15,320 nt of DNA from Colivicinus sp963607765 (GTDB lineage: Bacteria; Bacillota_I; Bacilli_A; Erysipelotrichales; Erysipelotrichaceae): the NCBI GenBank assembly GCA_963607765.1, contig CAVDDT010000027.1, positions 1-15,320 of the forward strand. The letters are read 5' to 3'. The position numbers and the translations under genes are program-made. Under the pieces are notes generated by a model, which worked only from the letters and a program-made list of their open reading frames with translations, was not told the DNA's origin and did not search any database. Each line of letters starts with the position of its first letter. Position 1 is the first letter of the stretch. This document shows, piece after piece, positions 1 through 7,664 of the stretch.

Positions 1-33
1 AAAAAATAGAATCATAGATTAATTATTCTAAGG

Positions 34-39
34 TATAAT
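34..39 (+). promoter_or_regulatory. -10 box of trmB, leaderless geometry
   Basis: A perfect TATAAT hexamer ends 6 bases before the trmB ATG. With the usual 6-7 base distance from the -10 box to the transcription start, the first transcribed base would be at or next to the A of the ATG, so the mRNA would have no leader. No Shine-Dalgarno sequence lies between the box and the start codon. A clear -35 element is not visible in the few upstream bases available. The same layout recurs at 712, 12513 (minus) and 12546. Confidence 0.7.
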
Positions 40-45
40 TGTTCT

Positions 46-654
46 ATGAGAATGAGAAAAAAGAAATGGGTTAGACCATTTTTAGATGAAGAAAAAGTTT
101 ATTTACTAGAATCTTTAAAAGATTTTAATACCAAAATGCCTCTATATTTAGAAATAGGTATGGGCATGGGTGATTTTATTTGTGATAGCGCAAGACTTAA
201 TAAAGATATTTACTATATTGGGCTAGAAAAAGATGAAACTTGTGTAGCACGTGCCATTATCAAGGCTAGAGAATATGAACTGAATAATTTTAAGGTTTTA
301 TTAAGAAACGCTAACGAGATAGAAGAATATATAAATGAGAATAGTGTTGACAGAATCTATTTACATTTTTCTGATCCTTGGCCTAAGAAGGGACATCATA
401 AAAGAAGATTAACTTATCCTACTTTTTTAGAAAAATATAAGAAACTTTTAAGGGAAAATGGCGAAATAATTTTTAAGACGGATAATAAAGATTTTTTCGT
501 TGATTCTTTAGATTATTTTAAAGAAGCTAATCTAAAAACTATCGATATTAATTATGATTATCATAGTGTTAAAAGAGATGAGCCTTTAACTGGTTATGAG
601 TCTAAATTTAAGGATCTAGGTAATCCTATTTACTATATTAAATTAAGTAAATAA
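46..654 (+). CDS. trmB: tRNA (guanine-N7-)-methyltransferase TrmB
   Basis: This enzyme makes N7-methylguanosine at position 46 in the variable loop of many tRNAs, using S-adenosylmethionine in the cytoplasm. The 202-residue product has the family hallmarks in order: the MRMR start, the SAM-binding glycine motif LEIGMGMGDF (35-44), the acidic GLEKDE segment (59-64), the catalytic stretch around HFSDPWPKKGHHKRR (107-121), and the C-terminal TGYESKF motif (182-188) that positions tRNA and SAM. Length is normal for Bacilli. The first ATG is preferred over the one two codons later because MRMR is the typical N-terminus and the promoter box is spaced for it. There is no Shine-Dalgarno site. No terminator hairpin is visible after the gene, so some read-through into the next gene is possible. 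Confidence 0.95.
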   Translation: MRMRKKKWVRPFLDEEKVYLLESLKDFNTKMPLYLEIGMGMGDFICDSARLNKDIYYIGLEKDETCVARAIIKAREYELNNFKVLLRNANEIEEYINENSVDRIYLHFSDPWPKKGHHKRRLTYPTFLEKYKKLLRENGEIIFKTDNKDFFVDSLDYFKEANLKTIDINYDYHSVKRDEPLTGYESKFKDLGNPIYYIKLSK

Positions 655-658
655 ATTT

Positions 659-677
659 TGTGAATTCTATGTGAATT
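659..677 (+). repeat. 11-base-spaced direct repeat upstream of lipoprotein promoter
   Basis: The octamer TGTGAATT occurs at 659-666 and again at 670-677, 11 bases apart start to start, which is one helical turn. It lies about 35 bases upstream of the -10 box at 712. Tandem half-sites on the same DNA face are a common way for an activator or repressor to bind, so this could be an operator. In DNA this AT-rich it could also be chance. Confidence 0.25.
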
Positions 678-711
678 TAACTAGTCTTAAAAATGATATG
701 ACGTTTTGTTG

Positions 712-717
712 TATAAT
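712..717 (+). promoter_or_regulatory. -10 box of the lipoprotein-polA operon, leaderless geometry
   Basis: A perfect TATAAT is followed by exactly 6 bases and then the ATG at 724, the same spacing as trmB. No Shine-Dalgarno sequence is present before the ATG. A consensus -35 hexamer is not visible at 16-18 bases upstream. This is the likely promoter of the long cluster that runs to pyk. Confidence 0.65.
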
Positions 718-723
718 TTTTAT

Positions 724-1731
724 ATGAAGTTTTTGAAAAGATTATTGTGTTTATTTTTAATATTTAGCTTGACGGCTTGTTCAAATAATAGTGCTAAAAA
801 AACAGCACATGTATATACTGTTTATCCAATTGGATATTTACTTAATAGAATAGGCGGAAATCGTATTTCTACTGTTTCTATTCAAAACAGTACCAACGTT
901 CAAAATGCTACTGTTGTAAGCGATTATGAAGATATCGCTTCTAGTGCATTATATTTTTATCATATCAAAGGTTTAGAACCATATATGGATATTTATGGTG
1001 ATGATATCGTTGAACTAATTTCGAGTGATGTGGACTTATCTGGATCTTCAATTTATTCTTTTAAAAGATATACTCCTTTTACTGTAAGCGGAAGTGTTAC
1101 TTATGTTGAAAGTGAGTACTATGATGGAGATGTTTTTAATAATTTAGATACATATACTAATGATTTATTTTTATGGTTAAATCCTATTGGTATGCTTTCA
1201 ATGGCTAAACAAATCTATAATAATCTAGCTAGCAATTATGCTGAACAAGCGAGCTATTTTAAAGAAAATTATGATTCTTTAGAAAATGATTTAATTTCTT
1301 TAGATGCTGCTTATCAAAATCTTTCTAGTACATTGACTAAAGAAAATAAAACAATTAAATTTGTTTCTATGACTCCTTCGTTTGGTTCGTGGCAAAAAGC
1401 ATATGGCATTCAAGTTTATCCTGTATGTCTTTCTAAATATGGCGCTTTGCCTACTGATAGCCAACTTGAAATTATTAAGCAGAGAATCATTGATGATGGC
1501 GTAGAATATATTGTTTACGAGCCTAATATGTCTGATGAAATGGCCACTTTGTTTTCACAACTTGAAACTGAACTCAAATTAAAGAGAGTTAATTTATCCA
1601 ATCTTTCTTCTTTAACTGTTACTCAACAAACTGATAATAAAGACTATTTAACTATTATGTACGAGAACTTAGCTGTTCTTGAAAATATTGCTACATCTTC
1701 TAGTGAAACTAGTGAGGATTCAAATGGATAA
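724..1731 (+). CDS. ZnuA/AdcA-like substrate-binding lipoprotein lacking metal ligands
   Basis: A 335-residue exported lipoprotein. A basic and hydrophobic signal peptide (1-18) ends in the lipobox LTAC, so Cys19 would be lipidated and the protein anchored outside the membrane. The body resembles cluster A-I solute-binding proteins for zinc or manganese: a YPIGYLL start (34-40), DYEDIASSALYFY (67-79) matching the segment after the first ligand loop, GLEPYMD (83-89), LWLNP (150-154), FGSWQKAYGI (220-229), and a conserved end DYLTIMYENLAVLE. Each expected metal ligand is changed. No His lies near 58-64, Phe149 replaces the His of PHVWL, Thr217 replaces the His of the THxAFGY motif, and the late acidic ligand appears to be Ser. 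No permease or ATPase gene is nearby. The ATG at 724 is chosen over TTG at 706 for the signal peptide and promoter spacing. The gene overlaps polA by 8 bases. Membership of the family is likely, but metal transport is doubtful. Confidence 0.75.
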   Translation: MKFLKRLLCLFLIFSLTACSNNSAKKTAHVYTVYPIGYLLNRIGGNRISTVSIQNSTNVQNATVVSDYEDIASSALYFYHIKGLEPYMDIYGDDIVELISSDVDLSGSSIYSFKRYTPFTVSGSVTYVESEYYDGDVFNNLDTYTNDLFLWLNPIGMLSMAKQIYNNLASNYAEQASYFKENYDSLENDLISLDAAYQNLSSTLTKENKTIKFVSMTPSFGSWQKAYGIQVYPVCLSKYGALPTDSQLEIIKQRIIDDGVEYIVYEPNMSDEMATLFSQLETELKLKRVNLSNLSSLTVTQQTDNKDYLTIMYENLAVLENIATSSSETSEDSNG

Positions 1732-4303
1732 GATTCTTTTAATTGATGGCAATTCAGTTCTTTTTAGAGCTTTTTATGCTACTAGTTTTACTAATTTAAT
1801 GAAAACTTCTTTTGGAGCATATACTAACGCAGTATATGCTTTTGCTAATATGCTGAATAAAGCATTAAAACTAATTGAACCTAAATATTGCTGTGTAGCG
1901 TTTGATAAGGGCAAATCTACTTTTAGACACCAAATGACGCCCGATTATAAAGCGGGTAGAAAAGAAACTCCAGCAGAACTTGTTGAGCAATTTAAATTGG
2001 TTAGAGATATGCTTGATGCATATAATATCAAATATTTAGAATATGATGAGATTGAAGCCGATGATATCATTGGCATTCTTTCTAAGAAATTTAATATTGA
2101 AACAGCTATTTTTAGTAGTGATCATGATTTATTTCAATTAATTGATGATAATAATCACACTAAAGTATATTGCATGAAAAAAGGTATGTCGGATATTGGC
2201 GTTCTTGATGAGGCTAGTTTATATAATGAATTTGGTTTAAAACCTTATCAAATCATTGATTATAAAGGACTTGCTGGTGATAAATCCGATAATATCAAAG
2301 GCGTTGATGGAATAGGTGATAAAACTGCGGTCAAGCTTCTTCAAGAATATGACACTTGTGAAGGAATCTATGAACATATTGATGAAATAAAAGGCAAGTT
2401 AAAGGAAAAATTAATCAAAGATAAAGAATCTTGTTTTGCAAGCAAGAAATTAGCTACGATTTTAACCGATTATAACTTAGATGTTGAATTAGATGATTTG
2501 GTTTTAAACATCAATAACGAAACCAAAAATTCATTCTTTGAAAAATATGAAATGAAGTCTTTGATTAGCAAAGATTTTGTGACTAAAAAGATTGAGTTTA
2601 ATGGCAAGAAAGTATCAAGGATTTCTAGTGATATGTTTAATAAACCATTTATTTGCTTTGTATCTGATGATTTTTCATATTATGAACGTTCTTTATATGG
2701 GATAGTTTTTACCAGTGATAATAAGTCCGAATATATAGACATCGATGATTTTAAGAAAGATGAAGAAGCTGTTTCTTTTTTAAAAAGTGATGAGCACAAA
2801 TTCGTTTATGGATTAAAGGATATTAAGCATCAATTGGATTATCATGGTTTAAACATTGGAAGGAATACCGATGACTTACTTTTAATGTGTTTTCTTGTGA
2901 ACAATAATCATAACGAACTTTCTAGAATTGTTCGTGATTATGGCTTTGATTTAAGCAAGCATTTAAAAGATGTTTTTGGTACTGAAAAAAAGCCAAATGA
3001 ATACAATGAAACAAACGTTCTTGAATATAGCTATGAAGTAAGTTCTTATTTATATAAAATTTATGAAAAAGTTTATAAGAAATTGAATGAACTAGAGCTT
3101 TATGATTTATATAAAAATGTTGAACTGCCTTTGTCTTATGTTCTTTATGACATGGAAAAAGAGGGGATTGTTTGCGATGAAAATGAATTAGATAAAATTG
3201 CAAACTCGACACTTGAAAAAATTAACGAATTAGAAAAAGATATTTATATTTTAGCTGGTGACAATTTTAATATCAATTCTCCTAGCCAATTAAAAGAAAT
3301 TTTATATACTAAATTAGAATTGCCTAATCTTAAAAAAGGAAGTACTGATGCTGATGTTTTGAGCAAATTAATTAATTATCATCCAATCATTTCTAAAATC
3401 CTAGAATATAGAAAATATTCAAAGCTTTATTCTACTTATGCAGAAGGATTAAAGAAATACATTAAAGCTGATGGTAAAATTCATACGATTTTCTCACAAA
3501 CTATTACTGCTACCGGAAGATTGTCTAGCAGTGAACCAAATCTTCAAAACATAAGTGTTAGAGATGAACAAGCTAAAGAAATTAGAAAAGCATTTAAGCC
3601 AAGTGAAAATAGCGTTTTATTATCTAGTGATTATTCGCAAATTGAACTAAGAGTTTTGGCTTCTTTAGCTAATGAAACAAAAATGATTGAAGCATTTAAT
3701 TCTGGCATTGATATTCACACTCAAACAGCCATGGATGTCTTCGGCTTAAGTAAAGATGAAGTTACTCCTCAAGCTAGAAGACATGCGAAAGCAGTTAATT
3801 TTGGGGTTGTTTATGGTATAAGTGAGTTTGGCTTGGCTAATCAAACTTCTCTTTCTTATAAAGAGGCTTCAAGGTATATTGATAATTATTTTGAAAACTA
3901 TCCTCATATCAAAGAATATCTTGATAATGAAGTTAAATTCTGTGAGGATAATGGCTATGTCAAGACAATGCTTAATCGAAGAAGATATATTGATGAAATT
4001 AAATCTAGCAAATGGAATTTGAGAGAATTCGGCAAAAGAGCTGCAATGAATTCGCCGATTCAAGGCAGTGCTGCTGATTTGATTAAGATTGCGATGATCA
4101 AGGTTGTTGAAAATATGAAAGAAAAAAACTTAAAATCGAAGTTGATTCTTCAGGTTCATGATGAACTTATTTTTGATGTACCAAATGATGAAATAGATAT
4201 CATGAAGAAGCTAGTTGCTGATTCAATGATTAATGCATATAAACTAAATGTTAATTTGGATGTTTCTTTATCTACCGGTAAAGACTGGTATGAGGCAAAA
4301 TAA
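1724..4303 (+). CDS. polA: DNA polymerase I
   Basis: Fills gaps and removes RNA primers in replication and repair. The 859-residue protein is full length for the family. The N-terminal 5'-3' exonuclease (about 1-290) keeps its acidic metal sites (D8, E111-D113-D114, D133, D135, D186, D189) and a helix-hairpin-helix GVDGIGDKTA (193-202). The middle domain (about 305-440) has no DxE exonuclease motif (VSDDF instead), so proofreading is probably absent, as in Bacillus PolA. The polymerase domain has motif A SDYSQIELR (635-643, D636), motif B RRHAKAVNFGVVYG (685-698, with K689, F693 and Y697) and motif C VHDEL (811-815). F693 predicts discrimination against dideoxynucleotides. The start at 1724 is chosen because GAGGA at 1714-1718 is a well-spaced ribosome site and MDKILLIDGN is the normal N-terminus. 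The open frame upstream (from 1679) lies inside the preceding gene. The stop overlaps the mutM start as TAATG. Confidence 0.98.
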   Translation: MDKILLIDGNSVLFRAFYATSFTNLMKTSFGAYTNAVYAFANMLNKALKLIEPKYCCVAFDKGKSTFRHQMTPDYKAGRKETPAELVEQFKLVRDMLDAYNIKYLEYDEIEADDIIGILSKKFNIETAIFSSDHDLFQLIDDNNHTKVYCMKKGMSDIGVLDEASLYNEFGLKPYQIIDYKGLAGDKSDNIKGVDGIGDKTAVKLLQEYDTCEGIYEHIDEIKGKLKEKLIKDKESCFASKKLATILTDYNLDVELDDLVLNINNETKNSFFEKYEMKSLISKDFVTKKIEFNGKKVSRISSDMFNKPFICFVSDDFSYYERSLYGIVFTSDNKSEYIDIDDFKKDEEAVSFLKSDEHKFVYGLKDIKHQLDYHGLNIGRNTDDLLLMCFLVNNNHNELSRIVRDYGFDLSKHLKDVFGTEKKPNEYNETNVLEYSYEVSSYLYKIYEKVYKKLNELELYDLYKNVELPLSYVLYDMEKEGIVCDENELDKIANSTLEKINELEKDIYILAGDNFNINSPSQLKEILYTKLELPNLKKGSTDADVLSKLINYHPIISKILEYRKYSKLYSTYAEGLKKYIKADGKIHTIFSQTITATGRLSSSEPNLQNISVRDEQAKEIRKAFKPSENSVLLSSDYSQIELRVLASLANETKMIEAFNSGIDIHTQTAMDVFGLSKDEVTPQARRHAKAVNFGVVYGISEFGLANQTSLSYKEASRYIDNYFENYPHIKEYLDNEVKFCEDNGYVKTMLNRRRYIDEIKSSKWNLREFGKRAAMNSPIQGSAADLIKIAMIKVVENMKEKNLKSKLILQVHDELIFDVPNDEIDIMKKLVADSMINAYKLNVNLDVSLSTGKDWYEAK

Positions 4304-5106
4304 TGCCAGAACTTCCTGAGGTTGAGACAGTTTTAAGAACTCTTGAAACTCAAATAAAAGACAGAAAAATAATTGATATTAAGGTTTTTTATAGTCCGAT
4401 TGTTGAGGATGAACATCATTTTAAGAGCTCTTTAATTAATCAACACTTTAAAGAATTTATTAGGAGAGGAAAATTCTTAATTTTTAAAATGGATGATGTT
4501 GCTTTCTATTCTCATCTTAGAATGGAAGGAAAATATTATTTGTTAACCGATAAAGATCCGATTGATAAGCATACTCATGTTATATTTTATTTAGATAATG
4601 GTATTGAGCTTAGATACCATGATGTTCGTAAATTCGGAAGGATGGGCCTTATACCATATAAAGATAATTATGATCAATTTAAGAATTTGGGTCCTGAGCC
4701 TTTTAGTGATTCTTTTAATGATATATATATTAAAGACTATCTAAAAAATATTAAAAAACCTATTAAAGAAGTGTTACTTGATCAAAGCTTTGTTGCAGGA
4801 ATCGGAAATATTTATGCCGATGAAATATTATGGGCTATAAGAGTTAATCCGAATAGAGCCGCTAACAAACTTAGAAAACATGAAATTGCTGAATTGATTG
4901 TTCAAACTAGAATTATTTTAAATAATGCGATTAAGGCCGGCGGAACAACAATTAGATCTTATACTTCTTCACTTGGTGTTACTGGTAGATTTCAATTGTC
5001 TTTAAATTGTCATACAAAGACTGTTTGTGGTCGATGTAATAATGAAATTAAAAAGATTAGAATTGGAGGAAGGGGCACTTATTATTGCCCTAAATGCCAA
5101 AAATGA
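4303..5106 (+). CDS. mutM: Formamidopyrimidine-DNA glycosylase (Fpg/MutM)
   Basis: A base-excision repair enzyme that removes 8-oxoguanine and formamidopyrimidines and cleaves the abasic site. The 267-residue protein begins with the catalytic MPELPEVET (Pro2 is the nucleophile, Glu3 the acid) and has Lys57 in RRGKFL. The void-filling residues M74, R109 and F111 are present, as is the helix-two-turn-helix with N169 in GIGNIYADE. The C-terminal zinc finger has C242, C245, C262 and C265, and its DNA-binding Arg is R257. All key residues are present, so it should be active. The start codon shares a base with the polA stop (TAATG), and GAGG at 4292-4295 serves as its ribosome site, implying coupled translation. 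The polA-mutM-coaE order is conserved in Bacilli. Confidence 0.98.
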   Translation: MPELPEVETVLRTLETQIKDRKIIDIKVFYSPIVEDEHHFKSSLINQHFKEFIRRGKFLIFKMDDVAFYSHLRMEGKYYLLTDKDPIDKHTHVIFYLDNGIELRYHDVRKFGRMGLIPYKDNYDQFKNLGPEPFSDSFNDIYIKDYLKNIKKPIKEVLLDQSFVAGIGNIYADEILWAIRVNPNRAANKLRKHEIAELIVQTRIILNNAIKAGGTTIRSYTSSLGVTGRFQLSLNCHTKTVCGRCNNEIKKIRIGGRGTYYCPKCQK

Positions 5107-5672
5107 AATATGCGATAACTGGTAGTATTGGTTCTGGCAAAACAATGGTTTCTGAATATATAAGAAGTAAAAGTTATCATGTGTTTGATTGTGATGCTTG
5201 CAATAAACAATTATTAGAAAATGATAAGTGTACTTTTAATCTTATAAAAGATGTTTTTCCATCTTGCATTGTTGATGGAAAAATTAACAAAAAGGTATTA
5301 TCTTCAATTGTTTTTAATAATAAAGAAGCAAAGAAGAAACTTGAGAATATTATGCATCCCATGATATTAAACAAAATGAACGAAGAAGTTTCTTTGTATC
5401 ATCCTTTTTTTGCGGAAGTTCCTTTGCTATTTGAAACTAATTGGGATAAATACTTTGATTATTGTCTTTTGATTGTTGTGGATAGAGAAATCGCTTTAGA
5501 TCGATTAACACTTAGAGGACTTGATAAACAAGAGAGTTTAAGACGTTTAAATAATCAAATGAGCGTTGATGAGAAGATGGCAAGAAGTGACGGAATAATA
5601 TATAATAATTGTGATTTGCAAAGTTTATATAGGCAAGTCGATATTTGGTTAAAAGACAATGTTGGGGAATGA
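5103..5672 (+). CDS. coaE: Dephospho-CoA kinase
   Basis: Last step of coenzyme A synthesis: phosphorylates the 3'-hydroxyl of dephospho-CoA with ATP. The 189-residue protein has the P-loop GSIGSGKT (7-14), the DCD acidic site (29-31, usually DAD), the HP motif (85-86), the substrate-site stretch VPLLFE (106-111), and the C-terminal lid segment SLRRLNNQMS with a following RSDGIIYNN. The start at 5103 forms an ATGA overlap with the mutM stop. An ATG three codons earlier (5094) is also in frame and cannot be excluded, as neither has a good ribosome site. Gene coaD, for the preceding step, lies about 9 kb downstream. The gene ends in TGA, showing that UGA is read as stop. Confidence 0.94.
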   Translation: MKYAITGSIGSGKTMVSEYIRSKSYHVFDCDACNKQLLENDKCTFNLIKDVFPSCIVDGKINKKVLSSIVFNNKEAKKKLENIMHPMILNKMNEEVSLYHPFFAEVPLLFETNWDKYFDYCLLIVVDREIALDRLTLRGLDKQESLRRLNNQMSVDEKMARSDGIIYNNCDLQSLYRQVDIWLKDNVGE

Positions 5673-6801
5673 TTTATTTAAAGTAGAAGTGAATGTGGAT
5701 TTAGGATATAAGCGCAATAAATCGCTTGTTCTTTTTTATAACCCTTTGATTGGAAATGATGCCCACTACCTATATGAATTTTTATGTATTAAAGGTTCTA
5801 GCAGTAATTTTGAAGAATTAAATAAATTGTTAAATTCATTAAGATATACAATTGAGAATTTTGAGGAATCTTTAAGAAAATTAAACGAATATCGTTTAAT
5901 TAAAACTTTAAAGAAAAAAGATGAGGATAAATACATTTTTGTAGTAAATAATCCTTTGAGCGTTGAAGAATTTGTTAATGATGATTTACTTGTAAGGGAC
6001 TTTATTTTAAAGACAAGTGGCCAATATTATCAAATGTTAGTTAGTGATATTAGAACCTTTTCTAAGCATAAGGGTTTTGAAGATGTCTCTTATAAGTTTA
6101 ATGTTAAAGAACTTGAGACATGGTCTAAAGAAGACGAATCTTTCTTGGTTAATACTTCTTCTAAAACAGAATATAAGTTCGATACTTTCTTTGATGTCAA
6201 CATTCTTTTATCAGATATGTCAAACACATTATTTCCTTTAAAGTATCGTACACCTGAGAATTTAAAGGAGATTGCAACATTAGCTGATTTATATAATATC
6301 TCTTATGATAAGATGAGAGTTATTATTTCTAAAGTCCTTAAATCAGATTCTAGTAGCTTTGATTTGAATTTGCTTAAATATAAATGTCAAACGGCCACAA
6401 GTGATTATCGTTTTGTTGAAAATGGAGTCTATGATATTCCTTGTGAATTGTTTTTAACGAATAAACAAGAGGGCAGAGAAGTTTCCCCATATGATAAGAA
6501 GATTATTTATAAATTATCTAGTGATTATCATTTAAAGCCTAGTGTAATTAATGTTTTGTTGGAACATTGCTTAAATAATTGTAATAATGCACTTATTGAA
6601 ACATATATTTATCCTATCGCTAGTAACTTGCATCGAAATAATTGCGATAGTGTAGATAAAGCTTTATCTTTGTTGAATGTTAAGGCTAACAAAAAGAATA
6701 CTTATAAAGAAGAAGAGATTAAATATGATGGTTCTAACAATCCTGAATATAGCCAAGAAAGAAAGGAAGCTTTAAGAAAGCGTAGGAGCCAAAATGTTTA
6801 G
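5659..6801 (+). CDS. dnaB: Replication initiation/helicase loader DnaB (Firmicutes type)
   Basis: Not the helicase itself but the Firmicutes DnaB/DnaD-superfamily protein that helps load the replicative helicase at oriC and at stalled forks. The identification rests on a DnaD/DnaB_2-like region near 277-340 (SPYDKKIIYKLSSDY, then ALIETYIYPIASNLHR), a winged-helix-like N-terminus with the FYNPLIGNDAHYLYE segment (26-40), and above all the neighbour dnaI. At 380 residues it is shorter than the B. subtilis protein (about 470). The C-terminus is basic (RKEALRKRRSQNV). The start overlaps the coaE end by 14 bases and has only a weak ribosome site. In Bacillus nrdR precedes dnaB; here it is absent and coaE abuts directly. 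Confidence 0.85.
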   Translation: MLGNDLFKVEVNVDLGYKRNKSLVLFYNPLIGNDAHYLYEFLCIKGSSSNFEELNKLLNSLRYTIENFEESLRKLNEYRLIKTLKKKDEDKYIFVVNNPLSVEEFVNDDLLVRDFILKTSGQYYQMLVSDIRTFSKHKGFEDVSYKFNVKELETWSKEDESFLVNTSSKTEYKFDTFFDVNILLSDMSNTLFPLKYRTPENLKEIATLADLYNISYDKMRVIISKVLKSDSSSFDLNLLKYKCQTATSDYRFVENGVYDIPCELFLTNKQEGREVSPYDKKIIYKLSSDYHLKPSVINVLLEHCLNNCNNALIETYIYPIASNLHRNNCDSVDKALSLLNVKANKKNTYKEEEIKYDGSNNPEYSQERKEALRKRRSQNV

Positions 6802-7663
6802 TAAAGATGAAATGATTAAAGAAATCTTAAGCAATCCTTACACAGCTTCTTTTGTTAGAAAAAACAATATTCAAAATGATTATTTGAAGAACCATTTAAG
6901 TTCTTTCATTGATTGTCTAGATTCTTTGAAGATTTGTGAAAATTGTAAAGGGTTAGATGCGTGCAAACAAGCAAAAAAAGGCGAATATGTAACTTTAAAT
7001 TGTGATGGAACTATTTATAATGAAGTCACTTATTGCAAACTTTATTTAGAGAAGAAAAGAAAAGAGAAGCGCCTTAGCTATTTTGTTAGATGTGATATTC
7101 CTGAAGCTTATGAGAATTTAACTTTAGATAAAGTAGAACCTGTAGATGATAATATTTCTAATTTAATGCTTGAATGTTACGACATTTTAGATGAAAAAAG
7201 GCATAAAGGCTTATATATTTATGGAGATCTTGGTGTTGGCAAAACATATATGTGTATGGCTTTAGCTAATAGTTTAGCTAATAAACAAAAGAAAGTTGCT
7301 TTTGTGAAAGTTAATTTCTTTGTTAATGAAATGCGAAAGCTTATTAGCATAAATAATGAAGAATATGATAAAACGCTTAAATCTTTAAAAACAGTTGATT
7401 ATCTTATTCTTGATGATATAGGAAGTGAATCAGTTAGTGCTTATTCAAGAGATGACTTATTGTTTAATATTTTGGATTATCGTATGGAATATAAACTAAC
7501 AACGATTTTTACTTCCAATCTTTCTAAAGATGCTTTATTAAAGCATTATACTTATGATGTAAAGGACAATTCTTCTATCATTAGAGCTAAAAGGCTTTAT
7601 GAAAGAGTTGATATATTAAGTGACGATTTCGTCTTAGAAGGTAAAAACAAAAGGAGGACCTAA
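6794..7663 (+). CDS. dnaI: Primosomal AAA+ helicase loader DnaI
   Basis: ATPase that loads the replicative helicase onto single-stranded DNA together with DnaB and DnaD. The 289-residue protein has the DnaI layout: a helical N-terminus, a Cys-rich zinc-binding segment (C48, C51, C57, C70, C81), Walker A GDLGVGKT (144-151), Walker B YLILDDIGSE (203-212), sensor-1 TSNLS (240-244) and an arginine-finger region RLYERV (267-272). In B. subtilis one zinc ligand is a His; no His occurs in this segment, so C57 or C70 probably substitutes. AGGAG at 6784-6788, 5 bases before the ATG, is a clear ribosome site, and the gene overlaps the dnaB stop by 8 bases. The last codons contain the pfkA Shine-Dalgarno sequence. 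Confidence 0.95.
   Translation: MFSKDEMIKEILSNPYTASFVRKNNIQNDYLKNHLSSFIDCLDSLKICENCKGLDACKQAKKGEYVTLNCDGTIYNEVTYCKLYLEKKRKEKRLSYFVRCDIPEAYENLTLDKVEPVDDNISNLMLECYDILDEKRHKGLYIYGDLGVGKTYMCMALANSLANKQKKVAFVKVNFFVNEMRKLISINNEEYDKTLKSLKTVDYLILDDIGSESVSAYSRDDLLFNILDYRMEYKLTTIFTSNLSKDALLKHYTYDVKDNSSIIRAKRLYERVDILSDDFVLEGKNKRRT
7651..7657 (+). promoter_or_regulatory. Strong Shine-Dalgarno of pfkA inside dnaI
   Basis: AAGGAGG, complementary to the 16S rRNA tail, ends 7 bases before the pfkA ATG and lies within the last codons of dnaI (encoding part of the NKRRT tail). Ribosomes finishing dnaI would clear this site, so the genes are probably translationally linked. Confidence 0.8.
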
Positions 7664-7664
7664 T

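Noticed and set aside
305..1000. Search for tRNA, small RNA, riboswitch, CRISPR or mobile-element signals here and in the rest of the window
   Set aside because: No cloverleaf, tandem spaced repeats, transposase motifs or terminal inverted repeats were found. The gaps between genes are too short for riboswitches, and leaders appear to be absent.
1679..1723. In-frame upstream extension of polA beginning at an ATG inside the lipoprotein gene
   Set aside because: It would add 15 residues not seen in PolA proteins. A good Shine-Dalgarno and the standard N-terminus support 1724.
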